A DNA stretch of 64,000 bases from Gonocerus acuteangulatus (Eukaryota; Arthropoda; Insecta; Hemiptera; Coreidae): assembly GCA_946811695.1 (NCBI GenBank), contig OX328127.1, positions 46,854,982-46,918,981 on the forward strand, in the 5' to 3' direction. A program made the position numbers and the translations under genes. Positions 47,711 to 59,830 of the stretch are shown piece after piece. The notes beneath the pieces were generated by a model. The model was not told the origin of the DNA, did no database searches, and saw only the letters and a program-made list of their open reading frames with translations. Position 1 is the stretch's first letter. Each line of letters opens with the position of its first letter.

Positions 47711-47923
47711 ACAGGGTGTATCACAAGTAGATGACAATATTCAAGAGGGTGAAACTAGACCAAAAATGCAGTTACATGCTGCCAACCACAAGTTGGCATC
47801 ATTTGCTTTTGTCTCAGAGATATGCGGTTCTAAAAGTCATTTCCAAAAATACCGTGTTATTTTATTAAAAAAAAAAAAAAAAAAAATCTCTGCTTCTACA
47901 CAGTAGTGTACAACGTTAAATTA

Positions 47924-47957
<34 letters not shown>

Positions 47958-48498
47958 AGCATTTCCGTTAATGCACGTTGAATGTTGTTCGCAGGTGTCC
48001 ATTCTATGACGCAATAAGTGTTTAAAAAGTTGATATTAATAAAAAAAAGTCTTGTTAGCGAATAATTTTCGAGAATCACTATTCTCCAAAAAAAAAAAAA
48101 AAAAAAAAAAAAATGTTGCAAGCTGCCCAATCTCAAAAAAGTTTGAAAACGAAGGTACACTCAGAAATAGATTCAGAGATAATCTCTAAATTTCATAATG
48201 GAATTGGAAATTTAGGGGGAAATACATAAAACTAATTTCATCTTTATTTTAGCAAAGAAACAAATGAAAATTATTAGTACTGAAACTGATATTTAATGAT
48301 TAAAGTAAACCTTACTTTAAAGTTGAGTAGAAGAGAGAAAAAAGTCTTAATAAATTATAAAAGTTATTAAAATAAAATTTAGAGCGGCATATTTCTGGTA
48401 TAGAAACAGATTGAAAAGTTAGGTTGCCAGCGTTGCACTGCATTTGTGGACTAGTTCATCCCCTTGAGTATTGTAGTCCACTTGTGACACACCCTGTA
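47711..48498. mobile_element. Tc1/mariner-type MITE with TA target duplication
   Basis: Ends are CAGGGTGTATCACAAGTAGA and the mirror of CAGGGTGTGTCACAAGTGGA, with inverted similarity over about 80 bp (AATATTCAAGAGGGTGAA, AAATGCAGT). It is flanked by TA (47711-47712 and 48497-48498). Length 784 bp, non-coding, with three homopolymer runs (A 47871-47886, T 47925-47952, A 48089-48112) in the interior. CAGGG ends with TA duplication are typical of mariner-related MITEs. Confidence 0.8.
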
Positions 48499-48499
48499 C

Positions 48500-51279
48500 T
48501 ATAGTTCTTTTAATTATTCTTGATAATACCAACATTTTCTAATAAATATTGTATAATAAAGAAAATAAGAAATGGAACAAAGATATCAAAATACTTGTTC
48601 ATAATGGTCAGAAGGAGAGACTTCTCACGCTGAAACCTGCTGTGACCACTAAGAATATATTGAGGCGGTGACCTGTTTCACTTCAACAACGATGCATATA
48701 TTTATATTTAAATTTGCTCTCTTTTCTAGACGTTAAGTTTGCTAATTTGATGAGAACAGCTGCTATTGTGGCAGATGTCCTTGCAGCTGTTGTTTATACA
48801 TTAGTTATTTACAGTTGTATGAAGAAACACAAAAAAAAAATTATTTTCTTGGCGAGTTATTTGTATTTTCTGCATGATTATTTATCTAGAGAAAAGTGTT
48901 CTTCTACTCACTGCGAGCTACAAAATACATGTGCTGATGTACCGGACTCATGATTGCATGACGCAACAGATAGACACGAGTGTTAGTGGTATGCTCTAGT
49001 CACTATTTTAAAGGCTACCTAAGAACATTGATGAAATCTATCCTAATCTCATGCACTACTCCGATTTATCCCTAATACCCTATTTTCGACTGACAAATAA
49101 GTTGATGTTCAATAAAGATTTATAATGCAAAAAATCCGCCCCCACAAGAATAAAAGGTTTTGTTCTTTTATATTTGTTATTGAGCATAATAATTGCTAAT
49201 AAAAAAAACAACAAATAATTACTTCTACTTTTGCTAATTTAGCTGATTTTAAGAATACATTTTTTTTTTTTAATTTATGTTGCGATTGCATTTAGGCCAT
49301 TAGGGCCAATTTTAAAAATATACTAATTTTTAATAATAGTTAAGTAGTACAAGACAAATTTATATTTTAGTCAAGGCAGGTAGATTTCAGGCAATCCCTT
49401 GTTCAGAGTGCTAAATAGTATTTCGTCGCAGGGGAAAAAATATGGCTGCAAGGAGGCGTTGAATAATTTGGTATGGAGTGGGGTTTGTGATAATACTAAT
49501 GTACCGATTTTACTTATTTTCCAAACAAAATTTTAACAGTTATTGGTGTTGTTCACGACTTTAGTTGCAATTAAATACAACCGTTTTTAATAAACTGATT
49601 TGACTGATCGAGTTTCAGCGCCATATAAGAAAAAGACGGCCGTAAACATCCAATTCTCATAGACAGATTTTACTGGTTAATGAACTTACCCTAATCGTTC
49701 ATTATGGGAATCCATTATTTTCAAGTTGCTTAGAAAAAGAACAAAATTATACATATAAATACACACACTCACGTATATATACATTGTAGGATGTAGTTCA
49801 ATTCAATGGAATAGCTACTTCCGGAAAGAATATTCTATCATTGCATCCAGGAGTCCATTTTCTATTATTTCATTTTTAGAGTGGAAAAAGCTTTTATTAT
49901 TGGGGAGTAAACTAACAAAACGTTAGACAAAAATATCTCTCAAAATGTTACAAAAAACTGTAATCAGTATGTCGTGTCCTTAAGCTTTTCTACAGACCTG
50001 AGTTGTACTTTACTTCAAACGATTACATTTAACAAGATAAAAGAGTTGATTAAATTAAACGTGTAATTATAAAAAGATATTCTTTAATGCTGTCTTGGGC
50101 TAAAGCCTTGCTGAGAGTTAATAAAAAGATGGAAAACATCGAAACAAAAATACATTAAATCAGTTTGAAACGATAAAAAATCCATTTTGAATAGGGAGCC
50201 TTTGTTTGAGAGAATATTGGAGAAGCTGTGAGAATTGGGCTAAAACTTTTCCTATTAGACTGCGGGAGAGGCTCAGACTGCGGTGGATCAGATGAGGAAA
50301 TCGGACTCCATTTTGGCCTGTATTCGCCAAGCCTTATAGTGGACTGAACAGAAATACTCTATCAATTACTCAGTTATGTATTGATGTCATCTGATCATAT
50401 AAAACATGTTTATTAAAGGTCATTATACTAATGAACATTGATAATATTATTACGCTATTCGAGGACTTGACTAACGAAACTTGTTGCAACAAGAAAATAA
50501 ATAATATTAACATTCGCAGGTAAACCTATTGTCTGAATGGTAAGCCAATTTTAACCACACAAAATAGTGGAAAGAAGTCAAGGAATGGTTGGCACTCCGC
50601 TAAGAGAAAAAATGTCAGATATTTAACAATATATGTTTTAAAAAAAGTAGTCGAAACATTCGGAATATAGATTTATAACAATCTTCATCTCATTAAAAAA
50701 ATAGTGGAATATTATGCCCCATAACGGCTCAACTGAAAGACCTAAAATGGGCCTTAATTGTGCCCAATTTAACAAAAAATCTTTTAAATTAACAGATTTG
50801 ACAATGGGAGGATTACACTCAAAGGTAACAATATGATTAACTTAATAATTATGGCTACTTGGGCTGTAAATTGTTTTAAGTTAAAAGTTGACTAGGCATT
50901 GAATGTGTCAAACTTGTTGAGCATTTATTAATAAATTTTATAAATTAGTACGGTGCTTTATTTTTTGGCCCTCTGCATGACACAATAAGGACATTTAAAT
51001 GAGATCACAATTAAATAAATACAATTGTATCATTTTGAAATTATTGAATAACTTTTAAATCATTTTATTTCCTCATAGCGCAAAAAAAAAAAAAAAAAAA
51101 AAAGATTGAAACATACCTTCAAATTTTAACAGATTATAGTGTATTTTTGTTCAAGTGTGTGCTCGTTTGTAATTGGAATTTAGTTGGCATTTTCTTTCTA
51201 TCAGTACATAACATAGGAGTAAGAGAGAAAACGACAATTTCTTTCGAAGAGATTTCATTGAAAATCCATGTTTCCCTGA
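48500..51279. other. Unassigned stretch
   Basis: A frame at 48714-48953 starts after a pyrimidine tract ending in AG and has a hydrophobic run (VADVLAAVVYTLVIYS), but no family was recognised. A SINE-tail relic may lie at 49260-49320. A decayed, rearranged family-B piece is at about 50575-50690 (GTCGAAACATTCGGAATATAG). Poly(A) of ~22 bp at 51081. Confidence 0.35.
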
Positions 51280-51479
51280 NNNNNNNNNNNNNNNNNNNNN
51301 NNNNNNNNNNNNNNNNNNNNNNNNNNNNNNNNNNNNNNNNNNNNNNNNNNNNNNNNNNNNNNNNNNNNNNNNNNNNNNNNNNNNNNNNNNNNNNNNNNNN
51401 NNNNNNNNNNNNNNNNNNNNNNNNNNNNNNNNNNNNNNNNNNNNNNNNNNNNNNNNNNNNNNNNNNNNNNNNNNNNNNN
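51280..51479. other. Assembly gap (200 N)
   Basis: Exactly 200 N, abutting a (TA)n tract on the right. The length is probably a placeholder. The two frames spanning it are meaningless. Confidence 0.99.
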
Positions 51480-51529
51480 ATATATATATATATATATATG
51501 GGGGCAGTGGAAGAGAACCTGACGACAAA

Positions 51530-51735
51530 ATAATTAATTTACTAATGGGCACCTACAAAAGGAAACATAGTAGTGACCCCTCTATATCCCTAGCGTGCTT
51601 TAAGCGTCAAGAATCAGGTACCTCTACTGGTTTTGACCCTGAGGGCCCTTTTGGACATTATATATATATATACGTCTACTGCTTTTGTCCCTCAGGGTTA
51701 AAACCAGTAGAGGTATTTGATTCTTCTAGGGGCCT
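51530..51735. mobile_element. SINE T2 fragment with inverted second piece
   Basis: The left part (AATGGGCACCTAC, CCCTAGCGTGC, CCCTGAGGGCCC) is a headless T2 body. The right part (GTCCCTCAGGGTTAAAACCA, AGTAGAGGTATTTGATTC) mirrors its end, giving an inverted repeat around a short (TA)n. Confidence 0.6.
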
Positions 51736-52132
51736 CCGAGAGGAATTACGGCCCCATTAACCCTCCATTCCTCCATTAACATTACCAACAACTATTTAAA
51801 ACTGACATTTCTCTGAAAACAAAATTAAATACATTTGTAATTCAACGGAGTGGAAAATTTACGTATTTCCTAAGGTACATTTAGCGCTTCCGGGGGCAAA
51901 AAAGTTTATGAGTGACAATATTTAAGAGGTATTTTATGTATGTATTAGTAATAGAGAAATTAGAAAATTGTTCGTTGGTTGTTCTCTTTAATAATTATGT
52001 GAACTATACTTTGGTACATAATTTTGTTATTTAAAGTTATAATGCGAGTAAAAAAACTACGCCAGACCACTCGGAGACTACGGGACCCTGACCTATTGCC
52101 TACCGAGCCCGCCTCCTAGCGGTGGTCCTGTG

Positions 52133-52243
<111 letters not shown>

Positions 52244-52282
52244 GTGGGAACATACTTCATTTTGTTATTTGTTGTTGGCAAC

Positions 52283-52480
52283 TAGGCGCATAGAATGGCT
52301 GGGTCATGTGACTAGAATGGACAAAAGCAGGATGCCTTACAAGGCATTGTTCGCAACAATGTATGGAGAAGAGGAAGGCCAAGGAAAAGATGGCTGGAGG
52401 ATGTTGAGAGCGACCTGAAAGAACAGGGTGTGAGAAATTGGAAAAACAGTGCGAAGAATAGGAATGATTGGCATGCTTTT

Positions 52481-52483
<3 letters not shown>
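52283..52483 (+). pseudogene. LINE C-terminal fragment
   Basis: Reads RRIEWLGHVTRMDKSRMPYK, then after one frameshift RRGRPRKRWLEDVESDL and KEQGVRNWKNSAKNRNDW. This is the classic end of many LINE ORF2 proteins (RLRWLGHV.RM, GRRGRPRKRW, WR..A.DR..W). Both ends abut (TA)n tracts, so the fragment is sandwiched between microsatellites. Only one frameshift suggests a moderately young copy. Clade is not resolved. Confidence 0.85.

Positions 52484-52528
<45 letters not shown>
52484..52528 (+). repeat. (TA)n microsatellite
   Basis: About 22 TA units directly after the LINE fragment; possibly the LINE 3' repeat tail expanded. Confidence 0.9.
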
Positions 52529-52529
<1 letters not shown>

Positions 52530-52531
<2 letters not shown>

Positions 52532-53370
52532 TATCTGTTAGCGAAACATTTCCATAGCAAACGATTCAACGAGTTCGTTAACTAGAAAAATCGTTCTTCT
52601 GAGAAATAGGTTTTTGGGGTTTATTTCTTCCAGAATGTTGGATTCCTCAAATGCACCATCCGTAGGCAAGCATTGGAAAGTAGGTGGACTGTTTACCATT
52701 CTTAACTGTCATCGGTTGTTTATAGTCTTGGCAAGCTGCCTGCGCTTCGTTCATGCTCAGCATGTCATCTTCTAAACGATACCCTCAATAGCATCACGTC
52801 AACTTCATTATGGCTCGACTGTGAAGAACTAATAGTGTTGAAAATGGTTTTCTGTGATAGCAACCTATTAATAACGAATTTTAGCGTTCTTTCCAAACAC
52901 TAGCGAAATTAGTGTTCGAAAAGTGACGACATTGGAGAGTTTTGTATTACTTTTCATAACCAAACGTAAAGTGTTTTGAGAGAATTTTCACTTTGAAATT
53001 CATCGAATTCAAACATTTTCGTTAAATACATTTTTTTTACACAATTAAGCGGAATTAAAAAATAAGGGAGGGGGAAAAAGTCACAAAAGATGGGTAACAA
53101 GGTAGAACGGTGGTGGCAGAAAATGTAGCACGACACCAAGATGAACACATACTGAATCGTAAGGCAAGAGTATTATGATCGACAAGGTATTTGGTAACCC
53201 GAGAAGTAACGTTATTCCGGACAGCAGTAAAGAAACTCGTTGACACTGGAATAAAGAGCCTAGAGTTAGGAAAAGGAATTAGAGTTAGGAAAAGGAATTA
53301 GGAATGCTATATTGTAGGTTCTGCATTCATATCTCCCACAAGCAAAAGATGTGACGGTACCTGTGTTGGT
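52530..53370. other. Unassigned stretch
   Basis: No gene recognised; includes AACGAGTTCGTTAACTAG near 52566, a motif that recurs beside other repeats (8.89 and 13.58 kb). Confidence 0.4.
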
Positions 53371-53374
53371 TAGG

Positions 53375-53520
53375 GTACTCGCATAGTGAAGAGGTAGAGG
53401 TAGAGGTGTACCGCGCGGGCCTCCTAGAGGTTTTCCCCGCCCGCTTTTAAAGACAAACTTGTTTGTCTTTTCGAGCGGTCTAAAGCGCTCCGCGGGACGT
53501 TGCTTCTCCGTGATTGGTCT
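53375..53520. other. GC-rich, CpG-rich island of unknown nature
   Basis: Contains CCGCGCGGGCC, CCCCGCCCGC, the palindrome AAAGACAAACTTGTTTGTCTTT and CGAGCGGTCTAAAGCGCTCCGCG. The last piece resembles a tRNA box A and GGTTAGGGTACTCGC upstream also does, but no box B is visible. It may be part of a foreign or old Pol III-derived element. Confidence 0.35.
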
Positions 53521-53939
53521 ATTCAAGTTCTTTACTATCCCATTCCACCCTCTGCTGCACTTGTGGTTGTTTGTCTAGTATTTTCACTCTAGAAAAATTG
53601 AGATTAGTGTTTTGGGATTGTGAATAACTATTAACGGTAGTGAAATGAAAGAAGATTTAATTATCGCGGTGCATTAATTATCCTCCATTTACGCCCTGTC
53701 GACATGTCATCACTATCTTCACTACTGTCACTTAATATTGTAAAAAAATAAACTATCCTAACAACCTCTCTAACAACTCTATCAAAGTATGTTTAATAAT
53801 TTCAACTATACCATGAAACTTCCCGAATCTCATTGTTCACACCCTCTCATCTTCGATATATGAATAACTCAACTCATTATTTCATTTATCAAAACAATGT
53901 TTATTTAAATGAATTAATTCTATCTATTATTCCATATTA

Positions 53940-54250
53940 GGGACGAGATTAGCTCAGTGGTAGAGTACTGAACTAATGTGCTGGAGGACTTGAGTTCAAA
54001 TCCCGAGTAAGCAGCAAAGATTTTTATTTTCTTGGGTCTTCGTTCAAGGGTTGATTTCGGCCTCCGTGACCGCCCCTAGACCAAACCAGCTTTTAATAAA
54101 TTTATTAATGAGTACCTGCAAAGGGTACAATCGGCCGGAACATAGTACCTACCAAAATGTCTCCCTAGTGTGCCGTATGATCATTGATCAGATACTTCTA
54201 TAGTATCTGCCCCTCAGGGCCCAAGGGGCCTGTTATGGGACTGATTTTTT
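53940..54250 (+). mobile_element. tRNA-derived SINE, family T2
   Basis: GATTAGCTCAGTGGTAGAGT (box A) and GAGTTCAAATCCCG (box B) form a tRNA-like head. The body has a ~30-bp deletion relative to the 41.3-kb copy, removing the shared GCTAATGACC domain. It ends with GGGACTGAT and T8. A possible short TATTATT duplication flanks it. Confidence 0.85.
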
Positions 54251-54259
54251 TTAATGATA

Positions 54260-57125
54260 TTATTGTTCAATACTATGAAAACCCGTTATTTTAGTAAATT
54301 CTTAAATATGATATTTTCAATTCTTGTAAGAAATGAATGCAGAGCAGCAAATAGAGCGAACACACCACCTAAAGTGCATTCCTCTACTTCCGCTTTCCAT
54401 GCACGTACCGCAAGTGTCTCCTGTATCTCAATGCATATATCACCCAGAAAAACTCCTCATTAAGAGCGATTCTCAATCAACGCAAATCAATCCCAAGACC
54501 CAAGTTGAGAATATCTGATACAGACTTGTTTCAGGTCAATCTCCTTCGAGAAAATGGAACCTTCATACTCCAATGTAATCTTAAACTACTCTATATACAA
54601 ACCTTAGCGAGAACTATTTATATTCAAATAAGTTGTTGTGAAAACAAATAAAGAAAGTGGTCCGACCAAGAAATGTAACTTTTCCCCCAGGCAATTCACG
54701 TACTGAGCATTTCATATTCAAAGCATTTTCACGTGATAACATCTTTTCATTATGAACTGTAGTACTTTCTCTTTCGTACCTTCCGCTTTTCTGAATAAGA
54801 TATGACCATGTAATATGATCACGTAATTCTAGATAAGCCTGTTAGCATATTTCCTCCATCCCTAAGTGGAAGAAATCCCATCTATTCCGGTGTTAAATTG
54901 AAGCAACCCCGACCTGAAATATCGACCATTAGGTATCGAAAGTGACACTCCTTATAATTTAGTTTGTTTGGGCTGTATTCGGGAGCTTGCATTTGGAGAA
55001 TTTGCTTCACGCTCAAAACGTTCACCAATTGACTTTTTAAATACTTTCTTTGTAGGTACTAATGACCCCAGCAGTCGATGCGCTGGGAAAAGAAAAGAAA
55101 AAAAGTTTCTTTGTATTAAGTGTAAGCATCCGCCGGCATTTTGTGAAAAAAGTCACATGTTAGTCCACAGTCATTATATTCAATGATTCCTTCCCTTTAG
55201 CTTCGTTGGCAAGGGGACTTCCTGTCCATTGGTTGGACGATTTTATCTTCTTCAGACAAAGGAACAGGCAGCCATACTCTAAGATCCATTAATTAAATAT
55301 AGAAACGACTTTTGCATGAGTTCTGCATTATTGTCAGCCAAATATACAGAAATGAAACTCAAATGCCCATGCCCGTATGATAACGGATTTGAGCTGCCTA
55401 TTATTTTTGTATTTGATTATGTTGAAGGATTTCAATGGACAGCTCGAAGAAAGATTTGGTCTTTGGACGAAAACAATGTGAAAAATAATAGCACAGAGCA
55501 TACTGCCCTTACCGCGTAAAATTTGGTCATAGAGTAACAATCCGAAAAACGGGGGCTTCCAGTCCCACAGTATAAGGCCAGAAGCTTTGAGTAATCAAAT
55601 ATTTTTAGGTTTACAGCTTCGAGTAAACTAACCACCATCTTTCAGAGACGGATTTTGAAAGGACTGGCCAGACAGTTTTTGACAGCACGAGTAAACTGGG
55701 CGCACTCTATGATTTGGGCTTGGATTAGGCTAGTCACTTGAGTAAAATACCAACAAGGTGTTAAGACTACGACTATCAGTAAGCAAGTATTTTTTTCTAA
55801 AACTTGGAGGGTTAATTGTACTCTGCAAGACTAGGTCTTGGGATGGACAAATCGCAATGCACTTTGGAGGTTATTCGATACAAATTTACATATTAATAAA
55901 AAATCAGTTTATATTTTCTACTATTTTTTGCGGAAAGGATTGGAGCCACGCTATACGACTAAAATACTCCTAATTGGAACTCCCTAGGTTTGAAGCCAAA
56001 TCCTATTCTGTACTGACACATGTATCCTTCGACAATAAACATATTTCAGAATCTCATCAAACTGTTTGTTTTCTTGACGCAGTATAAACAGCCTCTCTAC
56101 CAGCTCTCTGACAGGAACGTGAGGCAACTTAAAAAAAGACCCAAGGGGCAACAGATCCAGAAATACTCCAGAGTACTTTGGTTTCTCTGACCGAACACAA
56201 ACAAAGCATTGGAGACAAGACCCACCAGATATCGGGAAATGAATCCTCTCAAACTGAGCTGGCGAGGAGCCAAATCCAGGAAACAGGGTCTTTTCCTATT
56301 CCATACCGCTTCTGACTACAGCTTCCTTCCTCTCCAAACACTCCCCTGTTTTATTATTAACAACCGAAGGAAATTATAAAGAAATGAAGGAAGAATTATC
56401 ATGAATAATTTTTTTTTCTATGATCCCTAATATTAAGTGATGAAAATTAATGCAAAATTGCAAAAGAATTGTTGTAATTACTGTTCTACCGGAAATGGTA
56501 TAATTATTGAATGTACATATGGAATAACTTAAGCTGAGGATATAATAATAGAGAAGTAACGAGTTCAAAAGAAAGCTCCCGATATTTAATAATGTACCCT
56601 CAAGCGCAAAGCGCTTTCGATACACTGTATCATCATCAATTCTAAGCTGTAACTATTTTATTCACACTCTGAAATGTAAGACTACAAGTTCCATTCTTAA
56701 AATACTACATGTATTTTAGGTATTTGTTTAACATAAGATGAATAGTTATCAATTTGATTATTAAGAATAATCAAATAGTTGTTTGTGGTTATTGTTTTAA
56801 GTTAAGAATGACAATATAAATTATAAATCAGTTACAAAATAATACTTCGTAATTTTTCTTATTTTTTAATTGTAATAAATGGTAAAATAAAACTAATTAA
56901 TTAAATGAATAAATTCATACCTGTTAAAAACATGAATAAAAGAATAATGTAGTTGAACAAAATATAATATCAAAACCAAATTTGAATCTAATAACAAAAC
57001 GAATTACCATCCACCATGTCGTTGATGTTTCTCACCGTCTATTGTGCCTACAATTTTATCAAACTCATAAACTTTTTTTTCAAACTCATAACAATTTTTA
57101 TCAAACTCAAAAACTTTTTTCTTTT
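54260..57125. other. Unassigned stretch with one SINE-tail relic
   Basis: GTACTAATGACCCCAGCAGT then CGATGCGC and an A-rich run at 55055-55108 is the shared SINE tail. A GC-richer block at 56090-56340 has no recognisable product. Other frames are short. Confidence 0.4.
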
Positions 57126-57129
57126 TGTT

Positions 57130-57207
57130 TTTACGGCCAGGTGGTCGAACCCACCATCTCCCACATGAGAATCTAAGGCGTTAGCCACTCGACCACGAGG
57201 AGACCCA
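57130..57207 (-). mobile_element. SINE T1 head fused directly to tail end
   Basis: Minus strand: TCTCCTCGTGGTCGAGTGGC (box A) and GTGGGTTCGACCACC (box B), followed at once by GGCCGTAAAAAC. The body and most of the shared tail are missing, so this is an internally deleted copy or a tRNA-like short SINE. Confidence 0.75.
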
Positions 57208-57239
57208 AAAAAAATTGTTGTAAGAATTTTCCTTTTTAG

Positions 57240-57447
57240 CGCGGTTCCTCCCTCCCTCCATAGGGAGGAACCCCTCTTATAAGGTTGACCTCATGACGCA
57301 ATCTGGAAGTGCCGACTAGAAAATTTTGCGTTTCAGAACCCCCAGAGTACGAAAATAACGGTATCAAATTTTTATATATATATTTATATATATACAAATT
57401 TGATACCGTCATTTTCGTTCTCTAGGGGTTCTGAAACCCAAAATTTT

Positions 57448-57512
<65 letters not shown>

Positions 57513-58500
57513 CTGTTCGCGCTTTCCTGGCCTCTATAATGGTCCGATTTTGATGAAATTCGGTACAAAAATCTTTCGTCTACTTTGAAAGGTCAAGTTA
57601 ACCAGCAGAATCCGCCCACCGGAACATGGGTTTTGAAGCGAAATTCGCGCGAAAAAAATCGTTGCCCTTACTTCAGGTGCTTGAAAGTACTCGTTTTATA
57701 GGCTTCTTGGCCTAGGAAAACGAATGAAACCATTTTCAAGGCGATAGCTTTAACCGTTTTCGAGAAAATTGGAAAAATAGTTGTTGAATAACGTTTTTGG
57801 TTTGGGTACTTAGAATCATGGGACTCAGTTGAAACATTTTCTGCATGTTCGAATTTCATCAAAACTAATATGTTGAAAATTTGGTTACGTTTGGATTTAA
57901 GGAAGGGTTATAATAGAATATTTTATTAACAGCCATGAAAAGCTTTGCGAACTTCGTATAATTTTCTTAATATATCGAAAACGGTTGAGAATCTTGGTAA
58001 ACGGAAGGTTGCCATTTGAAAGCCTATTAAATGCTCTACAAAGAAGGTTCTGAAGAAAGTTTTTATCAGGCGATGTCAATCGGAGAAATAAGTGCTTAAA
58101 CTTTGAAGTAATTTATTTCGTTTATTCGAACGGTTCTTTTTGTCTGTTTTTACTCCTTGTTATTTTTTAATTGCTTATAGTTGGATAATGTATTTGACAA
58201 TAAAACAGATTAAGTAAAATAAGAAAAACAATTCATTGTTAGAAATATAGTTTTGAAAGAGAGAGATTCAAAGGCTTCCCAACTCTTATGGGGGCCTTTC
58301 TGGGCCTTTCTGGGATTGGCCGACCCATTCAGGTAAGATCATAAAACCTTTTCAAGAATTTTCGAACAAATATAATAACTGTTTCTATTTTAATCTTTCC
58401 AAATTAGACTAGGGATAAGAACGGAACCGCGCTATGATGACGCAGTTCCTGCAAGTTGGACTTTTTTAAATAGACATTCAGCTATTTCTCGGACTAAAGT
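57240..58500 (-). repeat. ~1.3-kb dispersed repeat, copy 2 (inverted relative to copy 1)
   Basis: It starts with the hairpin GCGGTTCCTCCCTCC..GGAGGAACC, then GCACTTCCAGATT-type sequence, and carries the same ordered blocks as copy 1 to CTGCAAGTTGGACTTTTTTA near 58475. It keeps ~230 bp (58150-58380) replaced in copy 1 by a family-B repeat. A local inverted repeat at 57305-57452 surrounds a short TATA core. Sequence identity with copy 1 is roughly 80-85 percent by eye. Confidence 0.8.
57449..57507 (+). repeat. (TA)n microsatellite
   Basis: About 28 TA units inside copy 2 of the 1.3-kb repeat. Confidence 0.95.
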
Positions 58501-58504
58501 CATG

Positions 58505-59275
58505 TTTTAAAACGTCGAGGTGACCTCAGGTCTTGTTACTACTGAATATGGACAATTCAGGATAAGATAAATGGAATTACAATGATAACTAAAAGATTTG
58601 GCCAGTCCAATAAGTAAAAGATGTACTTCAGTCGCTTAAGTAGGCCTACTAAACAGATTTTGGCTTTACTGTTCTTAAGTCGAATACCGTAATGATTTCC
58701 TAGTGCATATTTTAGCTTGTGAACTAAAGCCCTTCATTCTGCAAAACAAGCTATTAGTGCAGTGCGCTTCCTTAGTGCTCTTTATAAGGGCGTAAATAAC
58801 CTAAATCTACCTAAAGCTTGGCAAGTTTTAATGTCCATTTGTTATTCCCTCGAGAGTAAAGTGGAATTATTTCGGCCAAATAAATCAAGGTCTTTGTTCT
58901 TCAGATTTATATACTTAGCGTTGACTAGCTTATGCTCAATGGGGTACACTCAGGATGCCTCAATGGACATAATCTCGGAAACTTTTAAGCGCATTGAGAC
59001 AAATTGAACAATTGAGGTCATTCTCAATAAAAAAAAAAAAAATCTTCGGAAATTTCTTGAAATTTTTTTCAAATCATCATTCATTTTACCACTATTTTAT
59101 TTTTTGGTTCAACACAATGCGGTATACAAAGTTGTCTTAAAAAAGAAAGGGCGAGTTCGTTAATGATTGAAATTAGTCCATAATAGGATATCGTTTTATC
59201 TGAAACGAAACTTTTCGTGCAACATTGTAACTTAACGAGAGATATGTTATATTGTGAAAACAAGCCAATTTGGTC
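58505..59275. other. Unassigned stretch
   Basis: An 81-codon frame at 58762-59007 shows no motif. A short A-run lies at 59028-59041. Confidence 0.35.
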
Positions 59276-59279
59276 CATT

Positions 59280-59400
59280 TAAACTGGGGGTTCACTGTCT
59301 AGCGAATTATTAATTTGCACGTACCGGTCGTAATTTATTTGTCCTAACAACGGAACTCGGAATATGGCACAGATGTTTTGTGAAAAAATAATACCAAACT
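59280..59400 (+). repeat. Single unit of the ~142-bp repeat
   Basis: AACTGGGGGTTCACT, ACGTACCGGTCGTAATTTAT and CGGAACTCGGAATATGGCAC match the tandem units at 10.8-11.3 kb. Confidence 0.65.
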
Positions 59401-59830
59401 GAAGCTGTACAATATTCTTGTCAAACCGCTTGTTTTAACCTAAGGGTTGGAAACCGAGTGCTTTCAATCGACAGATTGTCAAAAATTCAGAACAATGGAA
59501 AGAAAAATTATAGAAAAGCTTGATGGAAAAGGGAAGATGAATTACTAACGCTGAAATCGCAGTCCTACTGAAAACTTATGGTTAATTTTATAAATGCAGG
59601 TAGGCTGCGATGGGTGGTTCATATTGTGAAAATGAAGAAAGAGAGGTTACAGAAGACATAGCAATCCTAGAAAAAAGAGAAAAAGAGGTAGGCAAAAAAG
59701 CCGTAAAAAGACGAGGTATCAATAGACGGTGCTAAGCTGGCGTCAAAAATTAGATGAACTTCGCCAAGGACCGTGGCAGATGTAACCTTCCGGAATCCCA
59801 AGGGTCACAACGACCTATAGAACCGGTAGT
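59399..59830 (+). pseudogene. LINE C-terminal relic
   Basis: Reads KLYNILVKPLVLT, stop, GLETECFQSTDCQKFRTMER KIIEKL; later AGRLRWVVHIVKMKKERLQK; then NPRKKRKRGRQKSRKK and SWRQKLDEL with AKDRGRWR in another frame. This follows the order K.LY.T.V.PVLLYGSETW, L...ERKILR.I, RLRW.GHV.RM, GKR.RGRP, A.DR..WR at the C-terminus of many LINE polyproteins. Several stops and frameshifts mark it as old. Confidence 0.8.

Noticed and set aside
48714..48953. Putative exon with a hydrophobic segment
   Set aside because: A plausible splice acceptor precedes it, but there is no homologous family or partner exon in sight.
51147..51552. Frames of 128 and 133 codons on the two strands
   Set aside because: They span the 200-N gap; the length is an artefact of unknown codons.
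54968..55186. Possible piggyBac-like cysteine-rich C-terminus (FLCIKCKHPPAFCEKSH)
   Set aside because: The Cys/His spacing is only loosely similar, no upstream transposase exists, and part of the frame lies on a SINE tail.
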